Assembly: GCF_003144245.1 (NCBI RefSeq)
Contig: NW_020289992.1
Coordinates: 1 to 64,000, forward strand
Length of the DNA: 64,000 nt
Direction of reading: 5' to 3'
Origin: Jaminaea rosea
Taxonomy: Eukaryota; Basidiomycota; Exobasidiomycetes; Microstromatales
Of this stretch, positions 46,045 through 57,121 are shown in pieces. The translations under genes were made by a program, and so were the position numbers. Numbering within the stretch: the first letter of the stretch is position 1; the number at the start of each line of letters is the position of its first letter. The notes beneath the pieces were generated by a model. It saw only the letters and a list, made by a program, of their open reading frames with translations, did no database searches and was not told the origin of the DNA.

Positions 46045-49000
46045 ATGTTGCTGAGCTCACCACCACCACCACCATCACGACCAGCGCCTACGATTCGATA
46101 CGACTACGGTGCCTCGCATACCATGCACCGGTCCAGGAGGGACATCCGCCCTGTCCCCCGCGGGATTGGCAGCAACTTGCACCGCGAAGACCTCAACGAT
46201 GACGATGATGGGCCCGACGATCTTGCGGGACCATCGGATGTGAGGCGTAGATTGGCAGCAGATCGTACCGTGGGAGCATTTGAGAAGCTGCGAAGGCAGG
46301 AGCAGGCGAAACAGCGTGAGGCGGCAGAGAGGGCGCGAAAGGCCGCTCGTGAGGCCGAGCAGGACCAGTTGAGGATGAAGGCCGCAAAGAGGAAGCGTCG
46401 GGCAAGCAGCAGGCCAATCAACGTTGATGCTAGCGATGATGAGGAGGAGGCGGGACCCAGTGGTAGCAGCAAAGCAATTAAGCAAGAGCCTGGCGACGAC
46501 GCAACGCAGGCCATCGTCATCAAGGACGAGTCGGATGAGGAGGACATCAAGCCGCTCATCCATGCGCCACAGCCTCTCCGCGCACCACGCACTCCATCAC
46601 CCCCGCCCCGCCAATCGCACACCCACCAGGAGCAGATCATCATCGCGGCAGAAGAGCAGGATAGCCATGAGTTACCGCTGGATGTCGAGCCACGAGCCGA
46701 AGCTCACAACGCCAACTTCGCCAACACGCCCGACGCCGAGCCTCCTCCCGAAGACGCGGACGCGGGTGCCGTACCTCGCGAAGATATCCCCTGGCCCGAG
46801 CCATTTGAACGCCTTGAGGAAATCTTCAAGGCTCTCAACACAGTCTACTCCTTCTGCTCCGCCCGCAAGCACCTCGCTACCACGTTCGATACCCTCCGCA
46901 GCAGCGTCGAGAAGCTCGTTGGTCGCGAGCTCGAGGTACACCACATCGCACAGCTCAAGTCTCTCCTCCCCGACCTCATCAACTTCGCCTACGTCGACTC
47001 GGATGCCCTCGAGGTGCATTTGGACGCGCACAAGAGCGATGCATCCCGGCAGAAGCGAGCGGAACAGGATGAGATCTACGAGGAGGCGGCACGCGCTGTG
47101 AGGGAGGAAGGGTCAACGTACGAGGCCAGCCTGGCACGGCCTAGCGGGGCGGGTAGCGAGGTGCTCCCCTCCGTGGCCGCCCTGCAAGCCGAGTCGTCCC
47201 GCAGCACGCACACTCGCGGCGACGACTACGTGCTGCTATTCGAGTTCAACGATGGCACGCTACAAGGAGCAAAGGCTACGGCGCGTGGGAGGAGAAGTAT
47301 CGGGATGAGACGCGGACCGAACAGGGACGCCAACAAGAAGCAACCGCTACGTCGCCTCTACGACATTCCGTCGACCTCCTCGATGAAGAGTGCGTAGCGC
47401 GCCACCACTACCCTGGACCAGCTATGATTGCTGACTGACTGCCCCCGTCACCGCCCCGCCGCGCCCCACCGCCCCACACACAGAGCTGATCGACAAGCGC
47501 AACGCCAAGTTCGAGAGTGCCGTCTGCGAGCTCCTCGCTGCCTGCCAAGCAAAAGGCGAAGACTCGGTCGATCTCCTCGTTGCCGCAGCAAACGATCACG
47601 TTCCGCTCAACCCAGAGACGGCAGAACGACCCAAGGGCGAGACGCCGAGGAAGAAGCGGATCCGACTCGACTACCTTATGAACCATCCCGATGAGCGTCC
47701 TCCCATCAAGGATGTCATCGATGAGTTTGAGGGAGAGCCGTGGTGGTGTGATCAGGTTGTGCCAGGAGGCAGGAAGACGATACCGGCGAGAGAGGCGCGA
47801 TTTGATGGGTTGACGTTTGTGCTTACGCAGGAGCTGGTGAATGCGCTCTGGGCGACGAGGAAGATTGAGGAATTCTTCCTGCATCAAGCGGAGGCACTCA
47901 ATTACCTGGACGAGGTGGGTGCGCTCGCACGCAACGATGGAGAGTGAAGGGCAGTGCTGACTACCCCTCGCTCCGTCCCACGCCCGCACAGGGGCTCAAC
48001 GTCATCGTCTCCACATCCACCTCCTCGGGTAAATCCCTCATCTACCAAGTCCCCATCGTTCGCGCTCTCGAGACCGACCTTAACTCGACGGCCATGTTCA
48101 TCTTCCCGACCAAGGCCCTCGCTCAAGACCAGAAACGTTCCCTCGAGGACCTCATCTCCTCTCACGTGGGCCTCGCAGAACAAGGCGTCATGGTCGCCAC
48201 CTACGACGGGGACACGGACAAGGAGCTTCGCCTCGACATCCGGGACCGGGCCAACGTCATCTTCACCAATCCGGACATGCTGCATCAGAGCATCCTGCCC
48301 AACGAACACCACTGGCGGCGCTTCCTGCGCTCGTTGCGCTTCGTGGTAGTCGACGAGCTTCACACGTACAATGGACTCTTTGGCGCGCACGTCTCGCTAA
48401 TCATGCGGAGGCTGAGGCGGATGTGCAATGCGCTGGGCAATCGTGGGGTGCAGTTCATCTCGTGCTCGGCTACGGTTGCGAATCCGCGCGAGCACATGCA
48501 GACGCTCTTCGTGAGTGCGCGCGCCTTGAACAGCACTGTTTGTCGCCTATCACTGACGCATCGCTCGCACGCAGGGAATCACCGACGTCCAAGTGGTCAC
48601 AGAGGACGGCTCCCCCTGCGGCGCAAAGGAGTGGCTCATCTGGAACCCGCCTCTCATCGACGAGCAAGACCCCAAGCAAGGACGCGTTTCAGCCTACGCC
48701 GAGGTATCCAAAATCTTCCGCCACCTCGTCTCGCGCGGTGTGCGCACCATCATCTTTACCAAAGTGCGACGGACGTGCGAAATTGTCATTTCACAGATCA
48801 AGAAGGATCTCCTATTGGAGCACCGGCATGATATTGTAGAGAAGGTGGCGTCCTATCGATCTGGGTATTCGGCGCAGGATCGTAGGAAGATTGAGCAGGA
48901 TATGTGGAAGGGTAAGTGCGTGCAGCGGGACGCGCAGAATGAAGCTGACTTGCGCCGCTCTCTCTCGCCCCGCGCTCTCGCCCCGCCAGGCTCGCTCCTC

Positions 49001-50609
49001 GGCATCGTAGCTACCTCTGCGCTCGAGCTCGGAATTGACATCGGCTCGCTGGACGCAGTCATCATGCTCGGCTTCCCCTACTCCATCTCCTCGCTCCGCC
49101 AGCAGTCCGGCCGAGCAGGTAGACGTCTCAAGGACTCGCTCACCGTCCTCTGCTGCGACCCGTTCCCCATGGACCAGCACTACGCCCGCTTCCCCGAGGA
49201 CGTCTTCGAGCAGCCCGACTCGGCGCTGAGCGTCGACTTGTCCAATGACTTTGTGCTCGAGGCTCACCTGCAGTGCGCCGCCGAGGAAATGGTGAGGCGG
49301 CGAGGCACCCTTCCGCGTATAGCCACGCTGACTTGTCACCCTCTCGCCGTCGCACACGCAGCCACTCCATCTCACCGACGATGCAGCCTACTTTGGCCCT
49401 CACCTCGCCTCCCTCTGCCGCACACGCCTTGTACCCGACGACGACGGATTCTACCATTGTCGCAGCGAGCTACGCCCCAACCCAGCGCGCCAGGTGGCTA
49501 TCCGCGGTGCCCGCCAGGTGACGTACAGCTACATCGATGCGACGCCCGGTCGCGGCTCGCGCGTCATGGAGGAAGTGGAGATCGATCGAGCCATCTTCGA
49601 GGCTTTCGAGGGAGCTGTCTTCATGCACCAGGGGCAAAGCTACATCTGCAAGGACATCAGTCACGACATGCGCATCGCACAGATGGTGCGAGCGGACGTC
49701 AACTTCCATACACGCCCGCGCGACCACACCGATACCGACGCGACCGAGACGCTGCGTATTCGCGCTCTGCGCGGCAGTGAGAGTCGGGCATACTTTGGGA
49801 AAGTGACGATCACGACGCACGTGTGGGGTTACTTCAAGGTGGACAAGCGAGCCAACATCCTCGATGCGGTAGATGTCGACTGCCCGCCCTTCGTGCGGCA
49901 CACGCGTGGATTTTGGCTCGACGTGCCCATGTGGGTCGTGCAGTGCTTGGTTGACGAAGGCATCCAGGCAGCTGCGGCCATCCATGCGGCGGAGCATGCC
50001 CTCCTCTCCCTCACGCCCATGTTCGTCGTCTCCCTCGCCGGCGACGTGAGGACCGAGTGCAAGCTGGCGCTAAAGGAGCGTGTGCTGACGAGCACAAGGA
50101 AACGGCCTGCGCGACTCATCTTCTACGACTTGCCCGGGCAGAATGGCGGTATCTGCGAGAAGAGCTTTGAGCATTTAGACGGGCTGATCCGCATCGCCGT
50201 AGCGGTCATCGAGGCGTGTGGATGTGCAGAGGGATGTCCAGGATGCGTGACGAGCCAGACGTGCGCGTATGCCAATCAGGTCACATCCAAGGCTGGCGCC
50301 CTCGCCGTGCTGCGCGCCCTCATCGGCCTCGAGCCCTTCGTCCGCCAAGATGGCGCCGCCGCAGCCGCCGCCTCGCCCTCGAGCCCGCAGCTGGGCATCG
50401 ACGAGAACCCGCTCAGCGCAACGATTGCCGAAGCCCCCGCAGTGCCATTGGCTAGCGATGCGACGCAAGAAGTGGAAGAGTACGACGAGCGACTCCCGCC
50501 GAGCTTGGAGGAGAATCTACGGCGTTTGGAAGGGTTTGCCAGGATGGCACGCGATGGAGAGGTGGATCAACGTCCGGCGATGGGCAAGAGTCTGCTTTTC
50601 AGTGAGTGA
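46045..50609 (+). CDS. HRQ1: RecQ4-family DNA helicase Hrq1
   Basis: Six exons (46045-47389, 47484-47914, 47992-48510, 48575-48911, 48990-49291, 49362-50609), all phase-consistent, give 1393 residues. A 3'-5' helicase in crosslink repair and telomere maintenance. Residues 1-240 are charged and disordered. About 250-330 is the Hrq1-specific Cdt1-like domain (FKALNTVYSFCSARKHLATTF). The helicase core has Walker A TSTSSGKS near 600-606, DELH near 713-716, FISCSATVANP (motif III), TKVRRTCE, and motif VI SGRAGRR. The C-terminal DUF1998-type domain has zinc-binding cysteines CGCAEGCPGCVTSQTC. Length exceeds yeast Hrq1 because of the N-terminal extension. An earlier in-frame Met at 45709 lies inside the divergent gene and is rejected. 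Confidence 0.95.
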
Positions 50610-50749
50610 GTGAGTGATATCGTCTAATTTATTGTCATTTCCACGCGATGCGCGCGTGCGATGCGAGCGCGAAGCGAGAGGATCAGTAGCTGTGGCGGCG
50701 AGATGGTGCGAAGAGATGTCAGTGCTCGTGATCAGCCCACATGCGCACG

Positions 50750-51816
50750 CTACACGCACTCGTAGAAGCCCTTGCCACTCTTGCGCCCGTACCAGCCTGC
50801 ATCGACCATTCGCGAGAGCAACGCCGCCGGCCTATACTTGGAGTCTCCCGTCTCACGGTGGAGCGTCTCCATGATTGAGAGGACCGTGTCGAGGCCGATT
50901 GTGTCCTGTCGCGCGGTAAAGGAGGATGAATCAGCTCGCAGCTCGCAGCTCGTAGCGTTGCTGCCTGATCGCCCCCGCGCACTCACCGCCAACTCGAGGG
51001 GCCCCTGCGGATGACGCATTGCCATCTTCATCGTCGCATCGATATCCTCCCTCGTTGCCACACTCTCATCCAGAAGCAGGATGGCCTCGTTGAGCATCGG
51101 GCAGAGCAGTCGGTTGGCGATGAATCCCGGTCGATCCTTGGATGCTACGACTCGCTTGCCCAACTGTTTCTCCACAAACTCGATGACGCGGGAGAGTACT
51201 TCGGGCGAGGTTTGGAGGGCGGGGATAACTTCTACTACTGTGGAGACGGGGACTGGCCACATGAAGTGGGCCGAGAGGACCTGGCGGCGCGAGAGATGAG
51301 AGGCACGAGGTCAGAAAGGGGGAGCTAATGCCTCGTCTCGAATCCCCTCGACGTTCTCACCCTCGCTGGTGACTCGCGGTCGCGCTCCCCTCCCTGGAAC
51401 TTCTCGCGCACAGCCGCCGACGCAATCTTGGACACGCTGATACTGCTCGTGTTGGTGGCCAAGATGGTTTCCACCGGCACGATATTGGCCAACCTCTTGA
51501 ACAAGTCCTGCTTTGCACCTAGATTCTCGACAATTGCCTCGCACACCATCTCAGGCGGCTTATCACCCAAGGCTTCGAGGTCCTTGATGATGCTGAGCCT
51601 CCCGCGCGCCTCGTCTGCCTGCTGCTGCGTCATCTTATTCTTCTTGACGTCCTTGGCGAGGAGAGACTCGAAGAAGGCGACGCCCTTGTCCAACGCCTTG
51701 ACATTGCCGTCGTAGAGGCGGACCGAGGCTCGGGCGTTGACAGCTGCAACGTAGGCGATGCCCAGGCCCATTTGACCGGCGCCTGTCACGGCGATCTTGG
51801 TGATTGGGTTGGCCAT
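50750..51816 (-). CDS. 3-hydroxyacyl-CoA dehydrogenase (HBDH type)
   Basis: Three exons (51816-51361, 51280-50987, 50905-50750) give 301 residues. NAD-dependent oxidation of 3-hydroxyacyl-CoA in beta-oxidation or short-chain acyl metabolism. Seen: Rossmann fold VTGAGQMGLGIAYVAA, AIVENLGAKQDLF, ILATNTSSISVS, SAHFMWPVP, TVVEVIPALQTS (conserved Glu), KDRPGFIANRLLCPMLNEA, DATMKMAMRHPQGPLELA, and a C-terminal dimer helix ending SGKGFYECV. Oddities: the usual HFxNP motif reads HFMWP, with Trp for the conserved Asn. The exon 1/2 junction also leaves about ten extra residues (GERDRESPAR) just before it, so the splice site may be misplaced. No PTS1 and no clear mitochondrial presequence. It is divergent with the next gene, 213 bp apart. 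Confidence 0.92.
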
Positions 51817-52029
51817 TGTGTAGCGGAGGGGCGCGGGGCACTTGTGAGTCAGGCTTGTCTGGTAGTGATGGGAAGATGCGAGAGAGCAAACGACACGAGC
51901 AAACCGGGCTTTCCTTTCCCCACCTCCGCACTCTCTCGCACGCCGAGAGCCGGCCGACTTGCTTCAGAGGGCGGACTGAGCCACGCGGCGCGACGACGTG
52001 CATTCAATCCAACACCTCCAATCTACACG

Positions 52030-52570
52030 ATGCCATCCTCGGTGACAATGTGCGTGCGAGAGGCGGATGGGCAGAGCTTCTTGGCGGTGGTTCGCTGACC
52101 GCTCCCTCCCCCCGCGTCGCCTGCAGAGCCCTCTTCGTCTCGCTGGGCGTCATTGCCGTCGTAGGCTATCGCATCTCGCGAGGGGGAGGAGGCCGGGGTG
52201 GTGGTGTGGGCAAGTACGACCCCAAGACGGGCATCGGCAGGGGTGCGCCAGGCTTTCGTGAGTGCGGCGAGCCACGACCGCTCTCTTGACGCATAGTGAT
52301 CTGACCCATACCTTGGTGGCCTCCGCCCGCGCAGAGACCAACGTGACTCGCATCGCCGTACCAGCGCACATCGTAGCGCGCATTCGCGCTGGCGAGGACG
52401 TGTCGGCAGAGGAGATTACGGCGGCGCAGGAGGCAGAAGCCAAGAAGCAGGCAAAGTTGGCAAAGAGTGGCAAGAGTGGGAAGCCTTCTACGCCGAGGAG
52501 TGACCCGGCCAATGAGTGGATTCCAGAGGGTCACTCGACCGCACGGGGCACGAAGGGGAAGAGGATTTAG
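52030..52570 (+). CDS. Small single-pass membrane protein, 128 aa
   Basis: Three exons (52030-52049, 52127-52257, 52335-52570). The first exon is only 20 nt and supplies MPSSVT plus part of an Ile codon. The phases agree across both introns (77 nt each). One membrane helix near the N-terminus (ALFVSLGVIAVVGYRI) is followed by a Gly/Arg linker, then a conserved-looking soluble part: VTRIAVPAHIVARIRAGEDVS, AEEITAAQEAEAKK, and a Lys-rich segment ending near NEWIPEGH. Function not recognised. The N-terminal anchor with short exposed tail suggests an ER or mitochondrial membrane protein. This gene is easy to miss because of the micro-exon. Confidence 0.7.
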
Positions 52571-52860
52571 CGTGGGGAATGAAGATTGCATCGCCTTAAA
52601 CGCGCTCATAATCCATCAGATCTTGTATATCCGTGTGCTTGTGCTCGTGCTCGATACCATTGCTCAATGTCGCTTTTCCTGCCTTGGTAGTGATCCCAAC
52701 TCGGCGCCACGTGGTTCTCGGCCGAGGCACGCACGCACGCACGCACGCCTCGAGAAGGTCTCGTGGTTGTCCGCCCGGCCAGCCTCGAGAATACGGACCA
52801 AGATTGGAATTCGACGCCGCTTTGCAGCTCATCACCATCAACCCCACCCCGATCATCATC

Positions 52861-54726
52861 ATGGCCGAGTACGACTTGACATCCACGCTACTCAAGTACG
52901 TGGATCGCCATCTCGGCTTTCCCTTGCTCTCACACCTCTCTTCGACGGGCTTCTTTGACGAGAAGGATATTGTGAGGGCGCAATATGAGCTTGCGAGAGG
53001 AAGTGAGTGCGGCGAGCGCGAGCACGAGCGCATACATGCACACAAAGATAGTCCAGCGAGGATGGATGCTCATCATGACTCCTTCGCCCCTTCCAGCCTC
53101 GATGGTCGACTATGCGCAGTCACTTCACGAGCAAGCATTCCCTGGCCAACAAGCGCCCGCAGAGCTCGAGGCGCAGCGAAAGGAGGCGCTGGCTCAGCAC
53201 GAGAAGCTGGGATCCGAGGTAGACACCGTCCTCAACGTCATCGAGGACCCTAATGTCGCTTCTGCTCTCAAGCAGGACAAGGAGAAGAACCTCGAATGGC
53301 TCAAGCAGAACTACGACGTGCGTGCGGGGTCGAGGCGTGCAGGCCGAGGCGTGAGACCAGATGAGCGGGGACGACAGCTAACTTTGCTCCTTCTCACATG
53401 AACAGCTCGACCTGGAACAAATCAGCACCCTCTACCGCTATGGCCATTTCCAATTCTCGTGCGGAAACTACAACGAGGCATCCTCATACCTCTATCACTT
53501 CCGCATCCTCTCCATCGACCCGGTACTCACTCTCTCCTCGCACTGGGGCAAACTGGCGGCGGACGTCCTCACGGGAGAGTGGGACAGGGCATTGGAGGAG
53601 TTGAAGTTGATCCGCGAGCAGGTGGAGCGTAACGATGGAGAGTCAGCAGAGGCGCTGCTCCAGAAGAGGACATGGCTTCTTCACTGGAGTCTGTTCGTGT
53701 GGTTCAACCACCCTGAGGGCAGGCAAGGTTTGGTAGAGATGTGAGTTCGCAGCGCCCGCGCGAGCGATGTCTTTCATACCATCGCACCACACGTCATGCT
53801 GACCCTGCTTTACGGCGCTGCATCCCCGCAGGTTCCTCTCCCCACCCTATCTCAACACCATCCAAACCACGTCGTGGTGGCTGCTTCGCTACCTCGTGGC
53901 CGCCCTCATCCTGACCCGCCGCACCTCTCGCGTCTTCATGGTCCCGCAACCCACCTCCCCCGGTTCCGGCCTCCTCAACGCCAGCCCCGTATCCAAAGTC
54001 ACACCCGTAGCCGCCCTCCGAGATGTATCCCGCATCATCGTATCCGAGGCAGAGTACCGTCTGCGACCGGACCCCATCGTCGACTTTGTTGCCAAGCTGT
54101 ACGGCGACTTTGACTTCGAGGCCGCACAGGAAGAGCTCAAGAAGGCCGAGCAGGTGGCAGAGGGCGATTTCTTCCTCTCCGACTTTAAGGACAGTTTGAT
54201 CGAGGGGGCTAGATACCTCATCTCGGAGGCGTACACTCGCGTACACCAACGTGTGGACATTGCCGACCTCTCGCAGCGTTTGAACCTGTCCAAGGACGAG
54301 GGAGAAAAGTGGATCGTCAACCTGGTACGAGACACGCGTGCAGACGCGAAGATTGACTTGAAGGCGGGCGTGGTGACGATGAACTTGCAGGCGACGCACC
54401 CGCCCATCTACCAGACGATCATCGAGCAGACTCGCGGCTTCACCTTCCGCACTGCTGCAATGGGTCAGGCCATCGATCGCAAGGCGCATCCGATTGCGCC
54501 TTCGAATGGAGCTGAGGGTGGGGCTGCGCAGGCGACGAGAGGAGGTAGGGGAGGAGGACGAGGTGGGCGTGGTGGGCGTGGAGGGCGCGAAGGAGGAGGT
54601 GGGCGTGGTGGTGCGCGAGGAGGAGGAGCGGCAGCGGGGCAGACGGCAGCGCAGGCACAGGCAGAAGGTGGTGCGCCTGTGGCACCGTCATCAGCAGCTC
54701 CGGCATCTGTATCGACCGAGGCTTGA
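52861..54726 (+). CDS. INT6: Translation initiation factor eIF3 subunit e
   Basis: Four exons (52861-53002, 53097-53317, 53406-53740, 53832-54726) give 530 residues. Core PCI subunit of eIF3, cytoplasmic. Seen: N-terminal YDLTSTLLKYVDRHLGFPLL, FFDEKDIVRAQYELARGTSMVDYA, LYRYGHFQFSCGNYNEAS, YLYHFRILS, WLLHWSLFVWFNHPEGR and FLSPPYLNTIQTTSWWLLRYL. The PCI/winged-helix part follows: DFKDSLIEGARYLISEAY, RVDIADLSQRLNLSKDEGEKWIVNLVRD and RGFTFRTAAMGQAI. The end is an RGG-rich tail of about 40 residues plus Ala/Gln, a likely RNA-binding extension. Each junction restores family-conserved sequence, which supports the model. Confidence 0.94.
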
Positions 54727-54914
54727 GTAGAGTCGCGTCAATGTCATCATAGCCCTTGCGCGTACAATCCACGTGGCGTGGCGTGATGCAGTGCATCTCC
54801 GCCTGCCCGCCCGCATCGACGCCCGACTCGACTTGACCTTGTGGACCGCACAGCGTTGCAACTCCACTCCTCACCATCCCATCTCCCATCACCTCCCCCC
54901 CTTCGCCGCCCGCA

Positions 54915-55980
54915 ATGTCAAACTATCTGGACCGCTTCCGAACAGCCGCTCAAAAAGCCGGCACCCAAGCCACCACCTTTGCCAGTCAAGCCTCCCGCCA
55001 GCTGAGCGAACAAGCCAAAATCGCCCAAGCAGGCTTCTCCCTCCCCAAGGAATGCCAGCGCGCAGCCACTATTCTTCAGGGTTTCCTCGCCGACCCTTCC
55101 CACCCGGATACGGCACTCAACGCTATCCCCAAGGCGGTGCTCAATAACGCCAAAGGGCTGGCAGTCTTCTCTGTTGCTAAGGCTGGGTTCTTGTGGAGTG
55201 GAAAGGTCGGCTCAGGGGTCGTGGTTGCTAGGCTCGAGGATGGGAGTTGGAGTGCTCCGAGTTGTATAGCTACGGGTGGTGTGGGATTCGGATTCCAGGT
55301 GAGCAGGCAAGACCCTAGAAGGCAGACTTGTTGCTATCAGGGATACTGATAAGATACTGTTTCCCCCTTGCTCTCTTGCGCCCCCGCAGATCGGCGCCGA
55401 CATCTCTGAATTCGTCGTCGTCATGAACAGTCACGACGCCGTACGTTCCTTTGCGCTGGCAGGTAATCTCCAGATCGGCGGCTCTCTCAGCGCGTCAGCA
55501 GGTCCCATCGGTACAGGAGGTGCCATCCAGTCTGCCCTGGCTCATCCAGCACCCATGTTCAGCTACTCGAGGTCAAAGGGCCTCTTTGCCGGCATCTCCC
55601 TCGAGGGTACGCTCCTCGTCGAACGAAAGGACGCCAATCGCGACTTTTACGGTCAGGTGATCCCTGCCGCTGACTTGCTGGGAGGCAAAGTGCCTGCACC
55701 CGAGGCTGCGAGCGCCTTGTACGAGGTCGTCGAAGCGGCAGAGGCCATCGATGAGACTGGGCTGCCTGAGCAGGCCTTTGTGCCTCAAGCGCCGGACATG
55801 GGAGGCCAAGCAGCAGCAGCAGATACGGGGGCATATGACCTTGGTGGAAATGGCGGCGGAGGTGCAGCAGCAGCGAGCGCGGTACCGGCTGGGGCAGCCC
55901 CCACATCAACGGCAGGAGCAGCGGGAAAGAAGCAGGCGACGGTCTTTGACGCAGACGCAGCAGAGCAAGAGAAGCAGTAG
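54915..55980 (+). CDS. SYLF-domain (Ysc84-like) protein
   Basis: Two exons (54915-55298, 55390-55980; 91-nt intron) give 324 residues. The SYLF/DUF500 lipid-binding domain fills residues 40-240: PKECQRAATILQGFL, IPKAVLNNAKGLAVFSVAKAGFLWSGKVGSGVVVAR, SAPSCIATGGVGFGFQIGADISEFVVV, LGG-style repeats, and FSYSRSKGLFAGISLEG. In Ysc84/Lsb3 the domain binds phosphoinositides and actin at endocytic sites and is followed by an SH3 domain. Here no SH3 is present, only a Gly/Ala-rich tail, as in the SYLF-only fungal group. An amphipathic N-terminus (YLDRFRTAAQKAGTQATTFA) may contact membrane. It converges with the PEX22-like gene, 77 bp between stops. Confidence 0.9.
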
Positions 55981-56057
55981 GTGCGGCGCTAGAGGAAGAT
56001 GCGATGACGATGTAGTGCATATGAATACTACCCTTCCCTTCGACTCTCCCGAACTTG

Positions 56058-56859
56058 CTATCTCCATGCGCTCCTGTACTCTGTCAACCTCTGCGTAATC
56101 CGCTTCCAGTCTGCGGCGTCGTGTGAGGGAAGCGGGATGATGCGTAACGCTGCGCCCTGCCCGCTTCCTTCTGACGTCAAGGACGCTGAGAACCCCTCCC
56201 TCTTCGGTGGCGTGACCATGACTAGCAGCCTGCACTTGCCATTCTTTCGTATCAGCTGTAGCGCCTTGTACGACTCATCGTCGTCGCCGCCGTCGTCGTC
56301 GCCGTGGTCCTCCCCTTTGCCCGCGAGCAGCTCAACGTGCGCATTACAGCCTAACGCTCTGGCCACGCTGTATGCCCCTTTGCTCGTCGAGTAGCGCAAG
56401 ATGCGGCGTGTGTCGAGGCCGTCGATGGTGGATTCAGGTAGCGCCTCGAGTGTTGAGGGCAGGATGAGGTGGATGTTGTACTGCTGTGCCAGCGGGGTTA
56501 CGACTTGCGTGTAGAGGTGCGAGATGGAGGAGGAAGGGAGCGAGGCTGGTACAGTGAGGGAGAGGGTCGGGCGCTGAGCAGCGACGAGCAGAGCAGAGCA
56601 AGAGGAGGGAAATCAGCATACGATCACACGTGTGTTGCCACGCCACTCGCAGGCTCACCTGAGCAAATGCCTGTGAAGAGGAAGCAGTCGATGTAGGTGC
56701 TGAGCTGGATGGATCGGCCTCTTTCTTGGACCCGCTAGCCGCCCACTGCGAGTACCAGTAATAGCCTGCTCCGACCAATGCAACAGCTGCTCCTGCTGCT
56801 CCGAAGATGGCGAGAGCGTCTGGTCGTCTTCGCCGTCGATTGGGAGGTTGCTTTGACAT
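56058..56859 (-). CDS. PEX22-like peroxisomal membrane protein
   Basis: Two exons (56859-56659, 56573-56058; 85-nt intron, GTGAGC donor, CTCAG acceptor) give 238 residues. A basic N-terminus (NRRRRRPDALAIF) precedes one membrane helix (IFGAAGAAVALVGAGYYWY). A Ser-rich linker and a globular alpha/beta domain follow, beginning RPTLSLTVPASLPSSSISHLY, with LILPSTLEALPESTIDGLDTRRIL and ALGCNAHVELLAG. This layout (short luminal tail, one helix, Rossmann-like cytosolic domain) matches Pex22, the anchor and activator of the ubiquitin-conjugating enzyme Pex4. Sequence conservation in Pex22 is low, so the assignment is moderate. It is divergent with CAP1, 262 bp start to start. Confidence 0.62.
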
Positions 56860-57121
56860 GGCGGCGAGGTGGATTGAGGGACAAGAAAGTGAAGCGCCGC
56901 TTCCGGCTCCTCTTGGATTCAATCGAGCCGGTCGAGTATTGAGCGGACGGAGCGAGCGGAGAGCGGCTTTGCACTCTTCGGACCGGAGAAAGGAGCACGA
57001 GCCGCCCGCACGAGCCACGTCGTCGAGGCGGGGAGGCGGGCAAAGGAGAGGAGCCAACAGCGAGAGAAACAGAGCAAACCGCTTTGCCTTGTCGATCACC
57101 ACCCAGGCACGACCCCCCATC

